A stretch of DNA of 64,000 nt from Cardiocondyla obscurior (lineage: Eukaryota; Arthropoda; Insecta; Hymenoptera; Formicidae): NCBI RefSeq assembly GCF_019399895.1, contig NC_091884.1, positions 126,501 through 190,500 on the forward strand, given 5' to 3'. The notes beneath the pieces were generated by a model, which was given only the letters and a program-made list of their open reading frames with translations, was not told the DNA's origin and did no database searches. Below, piece by piece: positions 23,172-34,808 of this stretch. Every line of letters begins with the position of its first letter. Within the stretch, counting starts at the first letter, position 1. The translations under genes were made by a program, and so were the position numbers.

Positions 23172-24776
23172 GTGAATATCAATTTTTTAAATTAAATAAA
23201 AAAAAAACTTTTACTTTTTTTTTTTTTAAACTTTTGAACTAACTAGCATGTCTACATTAATATTTTCCTCTTTATGTTACAGTCACCGGCAGAATTCTTC
23301 AACTCCGCTGAAGCTCATGCAGATTGGTGAGTCGCATGATTTTATTTCGTAGTTTATATTTGGGTTTCTTGAACCGATAACACGTCGTCTACCATAATTT
23401 ACTGAATTATAATAACACGTATGAATTGGGACCTCTCGGAAAACAGCGCACACGAAGCGTGTGCATGGTTGGTCCTATTTAAATAAAATGTTTCGTTGCG
23501 AAATTGATAAAAATATAATATTTATAAAGATTTAGGTTGTTAGAATTAGATTGCGTCAAAAAGTGAGGAATAATATCGTTGAATTATGATTTACATCGAA
23601 TCGGTATGTACGCTTTTCATTTAGAATACGCGATTCTGAAAATATTTTTATGAGCCGTTCACAATTATGATAAGCAGTATTTTATTGTATACAATTAAAA
23701 AAAAACAAGTCTTACAAAACGATCAACACGCAATTAGTATACACAATATTAACATTACATATACGAGATAAACCGATAAAAGCCATTTGTCACTATAAGT
23801 TGTAATAAAAGATAATATATGTACGACCTAAAAACGCTCATCTTCGCGTTATCTATTGCACAGTAAATTCACGAGAACTCATATTTTTACAAACACCTGC
23901 GTAGAAATTCTATTTAAAACAAATAAAAAATATAAAGAATATAAAAATTTCAAACACGAGCAATTTTTTATAATATTCATATATATTATAAGATTATTTA
24001 TAATAAATACTTAATATTTTTAAAATCGATGAAACAAAAAAAAAAAAAAATTAAGGAAAGATATTCACATGCTGTTATTTAGAGAAGAAAAATTTGTTTT
24101 AAATTTCATGCACTTTTTTAATATTTTTGATGCTCTTTACAACATCCCTAAATATCTATAAGAAGAATCAATAGAAAATCTATGTATACAAAAATTATTT
24201 TCCAAGTTCCATTAGTTTGACCATTGCAGAAGTATGAGCGTAAAAAGCGCACAACGTATTTACATATGTATATTACAAGGATATGCCATTTTCCTCTTTC
24301 TATCGTCCTTAATTATACAAGCCTACTGAACATTCGAGTAATCAGTTTTCTATGACTTTAGATAATATACATTTTTTTATACATCTAGTCATGTTACGTC
24401 GGTGATAAAATTTATGCTTATAAATGATTGATAGTTTTACCTATACATGTAATATTGCAAATTAGTTACTGCACTTTTGCATATAAATGACAGTCGATTA
24501 ATTCAATATTTTATTCCATATGTACCGTTGGAAATAATCTAATTATCCTCTTATTTTATCGTATTAGATACGTTTATAATATATATTTAGAGATATTCTC
24601 GCAGAAAAGCGCGATGAATATGTTTAATTAACCGGTACCATAACTTTAACGGGCTTAAGTTTTTATTTACAAAAGCACATTATTAAAAAAAAAAAGAACT
24701 GATATATTTCATGATATATATTGCAATACCATTTTTATCTTTCGCAGATAAAAATTAGAACATGAGTCATACACAT

Positions 24777-24782
24777 TATATA

Positions 24783-24834
<52 letters not shown>
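24777..24834. repeat. (TA)n microsatellite
   Basis: About 58 bases of alternating TA with one interruption (TATATATGTATATA) near its start. Confidence 0.9.
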
Positions 24835-24835
<1 letters not shown>

Positions 24836-26782
24836 TTAGTTTGAACACTGTAATTGTAAATTGTTAAAAAAACATGACATTTTTTTCAAATACATTACGC
24901 CTGAAAAAGAATTATAAAAGAATAAGCATAACTTCGACTTCATAATTAATTTCAAAATCTAAAAAAAAATGCAACGCTTTTAATAACTCATTATCGTAGT
25001 AGCGCTTTGTTTATTCTATATCACATTCTATATTAATGTAATCTACGTGTAATATAATTGTTAATTTTTATTTATTATGATCTATTAATACGTGCTTCAG
25101 CAAAAGTAACATTGAACAGGTGTTAAAAAAAAAAAGAAAAAAGAAAGACAAATATGAAATAAAAAATGTTCTGCATTTTCTATTATTAGCGACTTTTATT
25201 GGACGTAAACGAAATTTTGGTGATATAAATTTTAATAAAACGACATAAACTTTAATGTAATTTATATGTCAATGCTGGATTGACACTAAAAATTTGACTA
25301 AAGAAATTTGTTACATGTTAATATTGCGCAATGTAATCAATACATGAACGTGTATATTTATGCACAATCTTTGGCAGTTTTCTTCGATCAAAATATTCTT
25401 CCCAATGAAATAAATAATTTTCTAATGAATAGTGCATCAGAGATGTGATTAAATAAGGAACGTTAAATTATTCTTTCTTGAAAGAAAGAAAAAATCTTTT
25501 TCTATAAGAAAAAAAAAATTAATCAAAGAACTTGCCGTTACAACAGATGATATAGAATTATTTGTGAGGAGAAATTATGTTCAACTTATTCGTACCAATC
25601 TTTAATAGAATCAAAATATGTTTGCTTCTTTGAAGCAATTTATTACATAACAAATCAAGAATATATTCAATTCTTGAATTTTTATGTTTTTTAATCTCAA
25701 TTAGAAAAAGATCACTACATAAATATAATAAACATTTATATATTTTGTCTTTACCACACATTATATAGTTTTTCATGTAGTAGTTAATACTAAAACAAAT
25801 GAGAATACCAGCTCTTAAATAATTTTTTTTATAAATTCATACACACTCTTAAGTTTGATATCCTTTTTTTTACGATATCCTTTTGTTGCATTAAATTTAC
25901 CGATAAAATTAGAAAACTAGATACATTTTTGGAATCATGGAAATAAAAAAAAAAAAAATATATTAAAGAATTCACGCGATACCTAAACTTATAAAAAAAT
26001 TAAAGCTCATTAAAGCTTTGAAGTGATTTTTTTTTCACGAAATAATTTCCATTAAATAAATTTTTTGGTTTTCAATAAAACAAAAAAAAAAAGAAAGACT
26101 TGTTAGCACGTTAACGCGTACAAATTACCTAATTATTCAAAGTACGATTAATATATGTTGTATGTATAAATATTTGCAAACCAATTTTGGATATCTTGCG
26201 CTTTATATCTGTAAATTATAATAATAAATGTTTCAGTTTTTAAATAAAACTGTTAAAAATTTTGCGAGTTAGATAAATTTGCAAAATTACAAATATATTC
26301 CGCGTTTTTAAATATTTTACGGAAAAAGATAAAATATTTGTAATTAAAGATGAATATTCTTATTCATCTACTGCTCGCATAATTGGTTTTGCACAAAAAT
26401 AAATTACAAAAACACATGATGTAAGAAATAATACTAAGAAATTAATCACGTTATTAACAAGATTGTAATGACGTATTAATATGCTTTTTTTGCCATTTTC
26501 ACTATCACTATCACTATCAATAAATATGTAGATAGCGATAAATTATTTATTTAATATGTTCTATCATGTGCACGTGTGAATTAGCGAATTACGTACACTG
26601 ACATTAATAGCAACAATTTTAGTTTTTTTTTTTTTTTAATCTAAATATAAAATAAATCTCGCAAAATTTTTTTTTTCTCAAGGCAAAAAATATAATTAAG
26701 TAGTAGAAAATGTAGAACCGTATACATATCTATATCATGTATTACCATACTGATATAATATATATTAAATAACATTCATTAA

Positions 26783-26786
<4 letters not shown>

Positions 26787-26840
<54 letters not shown>
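26787..26840. repeat. (TA)n microsatellite
   Basis: About 54 bases of uninterrupted alternating AT, close to the 3' end of DCAF10. Confidence 0.9.
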
Positions 26841-26845
<5 letters not shown>

Positions 26846-26988
26846 AAAAATATAATTATATATTAACAAAAAGATTCTCACACACGTAGCATCAGCGTGA
26901 TTTTGTGTATAAAGCAGCAAAATATACCTACCTACCAAGAGACTAATTAATGAAAAATAACAAATGCCTTAAATAATTATCGATTTAG

Positions 26989-29502
26989 CTAAACCACCGG
27001 TTGATGCCAAACGATCTTACCGCTCAGACAACCGGATACGAGTAGATAGTGCTTAGGTGAGAATTTCGTGCTAACAACAATATCGGAATGACCGATATGT
27101 GTCACTAATTCATGAAGTTGCACAGACTCGTTGGCAGGTGGAACGCAATTAGATAATTCAGAGCAATTGCTCGAGAATGCTAGCAATCGTACTCCATAAC
27201 CGAATGGTGAACATATTAATCTACCGTCCGCCGAAAAGCACAGTTCCTTGATATAACCGGAACCGACATTGGGCTCTTCAATGTAATGCGTTAATCTAGG
27301 CGTGTTTTGATGAATTTTATGATTTCTCGGTATTGCGTACATGGTTTGCGAATTTTGCCGACTTTGCATACTTTGCATCCGGTTACGGTCGCCAATTATC
27401 ACGACTGTGTGAGGAGGTCGAGAAAGATTCACAGTCGCGGCTTCGTTCGATGTAGTCGTCCATTCTCTACTTTCAGTATTACTGGAATAATTTTGCCTCT
27501 CCCGTTCCCTTCGCACCCTAGCTTCTCTAATTGCCACGAGTGCTTCCCATACGTCAGATGTACTCACGTGTAGTTCTACGTTGCCACTGGTGAAATTGTC
27601 GAGCATATTACGTCGCCGCATCTCATTAAGCTGAGAATGTCTAGATCTATACTCCCTCTCATCGGCTGACCCATCGTGTGCCGAATTATCGTTATCGTCT
27701 ACATGTTGATCCTCCGGTCTGTCGTCGTCGTGAATTGCATTTGTCCTAGAGTCGGTAGAACCGGTGCTCGTGCTTGAACTGACTTCGACCATGTCAAAAT
27801 GTGGTCTCCCCGTGTTTCTATCCGGGCGCGGACTCCTTGATTGAGATCGCAAATTTCTGCGCGCTGTTACCTGCCAGCTAGTCCGCGACGGTCTGATCGA
27901 CGACGGTGCAGCATCCGCGGACATACGAATAGACGAATTAAACGAATTTGATCTTACGTCTAACACGTCGTGTACAATCCGGGTGCGATTCCCATTTTCT
28001 ATTACGAAGGAAGACGTCATTCCCGAACGTGACGATTGCGACTGAGGAAAGTCTTCAAATTCTTCCACGTTTAAACTTGTTAGACGACCTTCCTCTCCTT
28101 CATTCACTTGCTCCACATTACTGGATGCCTCACGTTCTTGTATATCATGAATGCAAGTCCACTGTATATATTAAAAAAGAAAAAAAAAATATATATATAT
28201 AGGATTTTTCAGTAGACAATAAAATTAATAACGCAATAGTTGATTTTATACACGAACACAAACCTCTGATTTCTCTCCACTGCTAACGTTTCGAGATAAA
28301 GCGCACCATCCTTGTGGGTGAACTTGTAAGCTAGATATTACCTCAGCGTCGTCGCCTATAGGAAAATCAGTAAGGAATTCTACTCTATTATGAGTACGAG
28401 TGTGAGCAAATAGGTGTGTATAACTCGCTGCGACTGGTATGGTAGTTTGAGATAATTGCATTAGTCTGTACATATTTGGCTGCAAGGACAAAAAAATTGG
28501 CTTAAAATCGTCGAGTTAATGAATATCGTAACGTAAATTTAAAAAATAATAAGTACCTTAAATCCTGCCAAATCTTGACTTAGCGTACTAAGTTTAAGAT
28601 TATGTATTATAATAAGATATCCTGAAGTAGTACATATTAACATTTTACTAGTGTCAGGTGTAAGTCTTGTTCGCATTAGTCCATTTGTATGAAAAACACG
28701 ATTATACACAAAGCTATTTTCTGTAAAACTGTAAAGGGCATCATATAATTTTGTGAAACAGGTAAAAAAAATTATATTAACTTAACAATTTACCTATTAA
28801 TATCCCAAGTATATATGCTACCGTCAAATCCGCTAGTCAATAATAAGCTATCGCTTGGACTGTATTCTATATTTTTAACCCAATTAGAATGTCCCTGAAG
28901 AGTTCTTATCCTTTGCTTCAAATTTCTGGCATCCCATAGTGCAACTGTACTATCATCTGAGCAAGTTGCAAACATGCGTTGATCTAGAAACCTATCAGAC
29001 AATATTTAATGAGTTTGTGATGCTATTTTTTTTTTATGACAAATAAAAAATTTAATAAAAATCGTCCTACAAACCTTACGCAATTGACACAGTCATTGTG
29101 AGCATCATCTATCGCGTGTATCAATTTCCTACATAATGGATCAAACATTAAAATACTCTTCTTTTCACATGCTGCCAGCAAAAGAGACCTAGAACATTAA
29201 TTAAGTATAAAACTAAGTAACTCTGATCCAGAGATCTCAACCAATGTAACAATGAAAAAAAAATGCAAAGAAAGTATTTAAATAGTTGTTACAAACCCAT
29301 CTGGGGAATATTCCAAATTAAAAACACCACCATGCCTCGCGGCAGTCAGATTATCTCCATGATCCCAGGAAGTGATAGGCTGTACGGAGGAGTATAGAGT
29401 TCTATGAAAGTCGTCACTGTGTCCCAATGAGGACTTGAAACCCAGCTCGCGTTGTCTTAACCAGAGACTATTCGGTGTCTGCTTGATCCTTATTTTCGGC
29501 AT
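26989..29502 (-). CDS. Dcaf10: DDB1- and CUL4-associated factor 10 (DCAF10/WDR32)
   Basis: WD40 substrate receptor of CUL4-DDB1 E3 ubiquitin ligases. Minus-strand exons 29502-29297, 29188-29075, 28991-28794, 28728-28557, 28479-28264 and 28161-26989 join in frame to 692 residues. The N-terminal half has WD repeats with family signatures: GVFNLEYSPDG, RMFATCSDDSTVALWDARN, GHSNWVKNIEYSPSD and LLTSGFDGSIYTWDIN; ISSLQVHPQGW follows. The C-terminal block LTHYIEEPNVGSGYIKELCF through FSPKHYLLVSGCLSGK is diagnostic for DCAF10. Between them lies a poorly conserved region of roughly 260 residues rich in Ser, Arg, Asp and Asn, including an Arg-rich helix-like stretch (EARVRRERERQNYSS); this is long for the family. 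ATG 29500-29502 is the first in frame. Confidence 0.93.
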
Positions 29503-30840
29503 TTCTCAGCCAGGTGTTGACTTTAGCCGCATCCGCAATTAAAGCCGTGTTTGCCGGCTCGGCTGGCGACGATTCGACGAAGCGAAACGAGTATCTTAAC
29601 GAGAAAGTCTCGGAAACTCAAAGACAACGTCCGTTACGTCTACCCGAATACAAGGCTGACCAGCAGCCGGAGCCACCCAACCGAGCCTCGCGTTCTCCCT
29701 CGGCGTTTAGCTTCGCGTTTAGTTGACACCCTCCCCGTGCCTCGTCGCGAACTCGCGGTGTCCCATCGGGAAAATCGACAACTCCGACGGACAGTTCAAG
29801 GTTCAACGGGCCAACGGACTAGGTTAGGTACGAAACGCTACAGCGCGATGTTACACGTGACTCACCGCTGATCATCTCTGATCTGACTGTGCAACATTCG
29901 CGGATCGCGACGACAGTTGCAACGGTTTGACACGGTAACGGCTACGGGTGATCACCGCGTCGCACCCTGTCCGACGATTAAGAGCCCCGACGGAGTTCAA
30001 ATCAATTTTAAAAATCTGACATAACACAGACCAGCGCCATCTTCGCTGCTGATCGCCTGTCATGTCATCGCACCATTCACACCATCCGCACTTCGACTTC
30101 GATACCCCTTGAAATTGCCCCTGAACCCCGCAAATGCTTGCAAACGTCATCGTCGCCATCGCAAAAGAGCGGCTCGCGCGATTTAAAACTGTCGGAATAA
30201 TGTCTCTCAAATTTTCGAAAATAAGAATCAGGGAGAGTATATATACATATATATTAATAATGTGGTCGAAAATGTGTATAGTTAACATAAAAGATGATAC
30301 TTTTGCATATTTATTCTTAAATAATTACATATTCTTTATTTTACATATAACAAGCCTATTATAAATTTCAATTTTAAACATTTGTATGTAAAGAAAAAAA
30401 TTAAGTTAGTAACATTAGTTAATATTCTTAAGAAAAGTAAATGGTAACAAAGTGCAAATCAAGTTAATTATTAATTTAAAATAAATTTCACAAAATTTAC
30501 GATAGAATTATATATATTAAAAAATTTAAAAATTAATCAGATACGAAAGATATACTAAATTACACATACATACGTGCAATAAAGTATAAATCACGTAATC
30601 TAAATATGTAAATTAAATTATATTCTAGATTTAATAGTGCAAATTGTAAACAGTTTTCAAGAGACCATGATTCTATGTCTTAAATTCTTAAATTATTTTT
30701 AATGATACGGTTTTATGGCGTTTTTTAATATGACGTTATTTCTTTTAAAAAAATCAGTAATGATGTAGCATTTACATTTTTAATGTATAAGATTAAAACC
30801 CTTTTTTTTTTAACTTTCGTAGAAAAAAATGCAAAGCTCT
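29503..30840. other. DCAF10 upstream region
   Basis: A GC-rich, CpG-containing island at about 29510-30170 directly abuts the DCAF10 start and probably holds its promoter and 5' UTR. The rest, to the sulfotransferase stop, is AT-rich and likely 3' UTR of that gene. No further gene was seen. Confidence 0.4.
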
Positions 30841-32556
30841 CTATTTTTCGTTGCACGCAATATTTGTGTCGAACTTTAAATTAGTCCCGCTGACATTTTC
30901 TTCTATCCATTTGTCGAATCGATGAGAGAGCTCTTTCGACATAAAATTTGTCCAATCGCCAACTATGCCTTTTCTGATAAAATTCGTATTCGGATCTTTC
31001 AGTGTACCTTCTTGGGAATTAATAATCAATTGCATGTTCACCGATGGATTTACTACCATTTTTGAGAACTTTAAGTGCTCACACAGTCCAATTATTTGCT
31101 CGTTTGTCACATTTTTTTCCAAAAATTTCGCTGTCTTTTTAATGGCCGCTTCTTGATCCTGTAAAGTAGCGTAAAGAACAATATACATTAGACAAAAAGC
31201 CTAAAAAAAATTAGAAAAAGCTACATACCTTTTTCATTTCCTCGTACGTTAGAAATAGTATGTTGTCTCGATCCCGTACGTTCCAAAAAGGCAAAACGTG
31301 ATCCCAAAATGGAGAGTATGGAACTAAATAAGCCATTTATTAAATTTAATTTTAAGAAAATTATTATAAATAATTTTTTTTATTTTTCTAATTTAAAAGT
31401 TTAATTAAGTTAATTTTGATGTTTTAGAAATGTTATTACTTTAAAAATAGATTATATTATAATTATATAAAGTCGCATAAAAATTATTGTTAATTTTATC
31501 GATAATATATGTTGCTTTACATACGACAATCACGCAGCATCATTTCTGCAAAATCATCGAAGTTCGAATTCAAACAGAAAAATACTTTGCAGAAATGGTA
31601 GTAACTGACGCAGATATCTTTTGGATTTCTCGTTATATAAACGATCTACAAAGAAATTAGTATGTTACTTCGAGAATAATTGCTTGATCTGATAGTTAAT
31701 TCTTGTATACATATATTATGCTATCACCTTTGGCTTTTTTTCGTGCAGCTGTTTTGGCAGTAAATTCCACGGCAAATGAGTTTTGATATATCGCGGTCTA
31801 GGCATATTTTTTATATTCTCCAAAGAGTCGCCAAGCTTTTTAAACCATTCGTCATACTTGCCGACGGTCATGACTATCGAACTTCTATCGGGGGAAAAAT
31901 GCAGAGTGATAAGAATGATACAAGTTCTTCTGCAAGACTACAGAATCAATTATTCAATCAAATCGTGAAATAACTTACTCTAAAAAAAAAACCCGTTCTA
32001 GTATGCTCGTGCGGGCTGCTTTTTCGTAATTGAAATCTTGTCCGATGCACCATATCATTTCCTGTGCCCAGTGACTTCCTAATATTCAATATCAGAATTT
32101 AAAAAAGACAAAAAAATAGTTTAAAGATATCTCGATTAAATTTCTATTCCAAAACGTGTATAATCAGCATGCAGAAATTGAAAAAAATCTTCTCTATTTT
32201 ATCTTGGGTAGCCTTTTTTTTAATTATTACACAATCGTGTTTATTTGAGAAATTATCTATTACTGAGACATTTACCAGTTCGAGGATATGAGATCAACCA
32301 TGTGTCGTCTTCATACACTTGCATGTCACGTATTCTCTGTGCAAAAAAAACGATAGTCGGTGGCATCAAGCAACGACCAGGTTGCACCTTGAGAAAACTA
32401 GGCTTGTACGCGAACATCTCGTCCAATTTTTCTCCAATCTCACCATCTATACTTGAGAACACGATCGATTCTTTATCCACTGCAAAGAAACGCAATACAA
32501 ATGATTGAAATAGAACAAAAAGATTCCCCGACAATTCAATATGTGTAACACTTACT
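30841..32556 (-). CDS. Cytosolic sulfotransferase (SULT1-like)
   Basis: Transfers sulfate from PAPS to small hydroxylated acceptors; the substrate here is unknown. The ATG is split by an intron: A at 32556, TG at 32479-32478, with an in-frame TGA just upstream. Exons 32556 (1 coding base), 32479-32276, 32078-31979, 31884-31728, 31645-31525, 31323-31229 and 31158-30841 give 331 residues, slightly longer than vertebrate SULT1 enzymes (about 295). Visible motifs: 5'-phosphosulfate loop SYPRTGSHWAQEM (an Arg where many family members have the catalytic Lys), KTHLP with the catalytic His, the 3'-phosphate motif RNPKDICVSYYHF, and the C-terminal PAPS-binding RKGIVGDWTN. No signal peptide, so cytosolic. 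It lies on the opposite strand to Fem-1, with starts 2.2 kb apart. Confidence 0.9.
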
Positions 32557-34808
32557 TGCTTCTCAATTTATTTATTTAATTTTTTTTAATTAAATGAAGC
32601 GAATCTCGGGATACGTAAATCTAACGCGAACTTGCGAGCACAGACAACTCGGATGCTGTTACATGCGCGGCTTGGAGAGAAATGAATGCACTTTCGATCC
32701 TTTAAATCCGATAACCCACTCCTGGCTCCGGGTAGGCCTTTTTATTCATTTTCCTGTTCCGTTTTATTTGTATGTTATAATTTTATTCATACCTACGTAA
32801 ATGCAAATAAAATTTAATATAAATGGAAATGTTTTTCGTAGTTTGCATTTGCACTACATTTTCACTTGGTAACATACAATACATTCACAAATACACTACA
32901 TTAGTACTTGGTAGGTACATGTACTTAATATATTTTATATATATGTGTGAAATGAATATACACGAAAGAAAGTTATAAATAATTTATAAGTAAGAACTGT
33001 GTACTGATGTATATTACCAAGTGTAAATATAGTGCAAATGTAAATAACTGCAAGATACAGAAATAATTTATATATATATGTATTGTACATACATATATAT
33101 AATATAATATGTATAAATAATATATGAATAAAATAAATAATATATACAAGGTGTCTGACATAAAGTTTTGCTTGTAAAAACTGTTGGTGGACAATGAGAA
33201 TACTTTGAGACAGACCTTGAGGCACCCTGTATATAAATGTAGTTTCAGATAAAAAATACAAATAAAAAAAAATTAATCCTAAACTTAAGATCGTGATAAA
33301 TTAACCATTAAAACATACCTGTATATCTAAATATTATATCATACATATAAGTAGATGAAAAGTATATTTTTCTCCCTTCTAACATTAGATAACGAGCGTT
33401 ATCTTTATCTCTGATACCGCAGAGATCATTCCTTATCAGGAGTAACCTATCGTAAACGATTGCACGTTGCATCTACGTACATTAGTACATTTAAACATAA
33501 GGCGCAAGTGACATTTGCGCATATTTGAATTACTTTCGCGACTCGTTAACTTTCTCGTCGAGTGGAGATTTCACTTTCAGAGAAAGTCCACCGGCTGCAT
33601 TTGTCGAGTGCATTCCGCATCGTGATAAAAAAGAACCTTTTTCTTCGACGAGCGTGTAAAAAATGCGGCCAGTCTTTCATCGTTTCCACTTTCGCTTTTA
33701 GGAAGCCCTAAAAAGAATCTCATGAAATTATATTGAAATTATATTGAAGTAGTTGCGCGTACAAAATATATACGACATCAGTTCGTTTATATTTACTTTC
33801 AACATTTGATCGTGTAAAAATTAAGGGATTCCAAATGACGATTTTCTTTGTCGTCAAAGAACTATAAATTAAGATCTCATTAACAAAACATTTATTACCC
33901 AAAAGTATAAAGTAAGGCAATTTAAAGGCCGTTTGTTCCAACTTTCTAGCAAGTTTATCTGCCGGGTAAACATGTTCCTATCTTTATATCTACTTAAAAA
34001 GTAAGATGAAGATATACATGTGATTACTCGATAAGTAAATTTACCACAAAGTTGGAACAATTGGGCCTTAAACTTATGCATACATGCAACTCAACGGTTT
34101 GCACTCCAGGAGAGACCGCCGACGAGGCGCACTAGTGCATTACGTGACGTTACTCCGTTCGCTAAGATCACGTGGTCTATCGATTGCCGTCTGTGATTTA
34201 CGTGCTCGTTCGCCAAGTCAAGTTAGCCTGTTTACTGTTAGCCAAGATCCGCCGATGCATTCGAATCGGATGCACTTGTCCGCCGACGAATGACCGTTCA
34301 TGTCACGAGTAAGTTTTCTTTGTTGGCTTAAGATTCGACCCGGAAGTCGACGCGATCGCCGAACGTCGAGGTTGACCGCTGACAATCGCGCAATTTCAGC
34401 GTTCTCGCCGCTGCTACTGAAGGTTATGTTTTGTCTATGCGACTGACGTCCCGTTCGACGTACGTATTCGTATTTGCTTCCGCGTTGTTTCGCGTTTAGA
34501 TAAGCGGACGTAAACGCGCGTGTGCTCGCAATTCGGTAACTTTGAATTCTTTTACACGAGCGTTTCACGACCGTGCGTCCCAAAGGAAGCAGATGGTTTT
34601 TTTTTCTGCGACAAAGCGAGAGCAACCTTGACGGAACGGAGATTTTTGTATCAGTTGATCCGTAGTTATTCCGTTGGCATTTTCAAGTGCGTTTGGATCC
34701 CGATATAATTTGTTTTAGGTCTATGAGACAGCAGGGGCGGTGTTGCGATTGAACCGCTTCGGAAAGTGGGCAATGTGGGTTGGTCACAGTCATCGCTGGA
34801 ATCTTGCC
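32557..34808. other. Region between sulfotransferase and Fem-1
   Basis: Divergent intergenic space: AT-rich near the sulfotransferase, GC-richer at about 33400-33720 and 34090-34740 near Fem-1. The second island likely holds the Fem-1 promoter, and an acceptor-like TTTTAG at 34713-34718 suggests a 5' UTR intron. A short element with inverted ends lies at 33141-33235. Confidence 0.4.
33141..33235. mobile_element. Short terminal-inverted-repeat element (MITE-like remnant)
   Basis: The left end TATATACAAGGTGTCT and the reverse complement of the right end TATATACAGGGTGCCT match at 14 of 16 positions. Ends of the TATACAGGGTG type are common on short non-autonomous insect elements. The interior of about 60 bases codes for nothing recognisable. 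Confidence 0.5.

Larger units (their letters stand above)
23327..26988. other. AT-rich region 3' of DCAF10
   Basis: About 3.7 kb of very AT-rich DNA with A/T homopolymers and two TA microsatellites (listed separately). Part may be a long DCAF10 3' UTR, since that gene ends at 26989 on the minus strand. No gene was recognised. Confidence 0.4.

Noticed and set aside
29551..30288. Open frames in the DCAF10 upstream island
   Set aside because: No conserved motifs; better explained as promoter and 5' UTR sequence.
34218..34625. 135-codon minus-strand frame upstream of Fem-1
   Set aside because: Lies in the probable Fem-1 promoter/5' UTR island; composition is random Arg/Ser-rich and no motif is visible.
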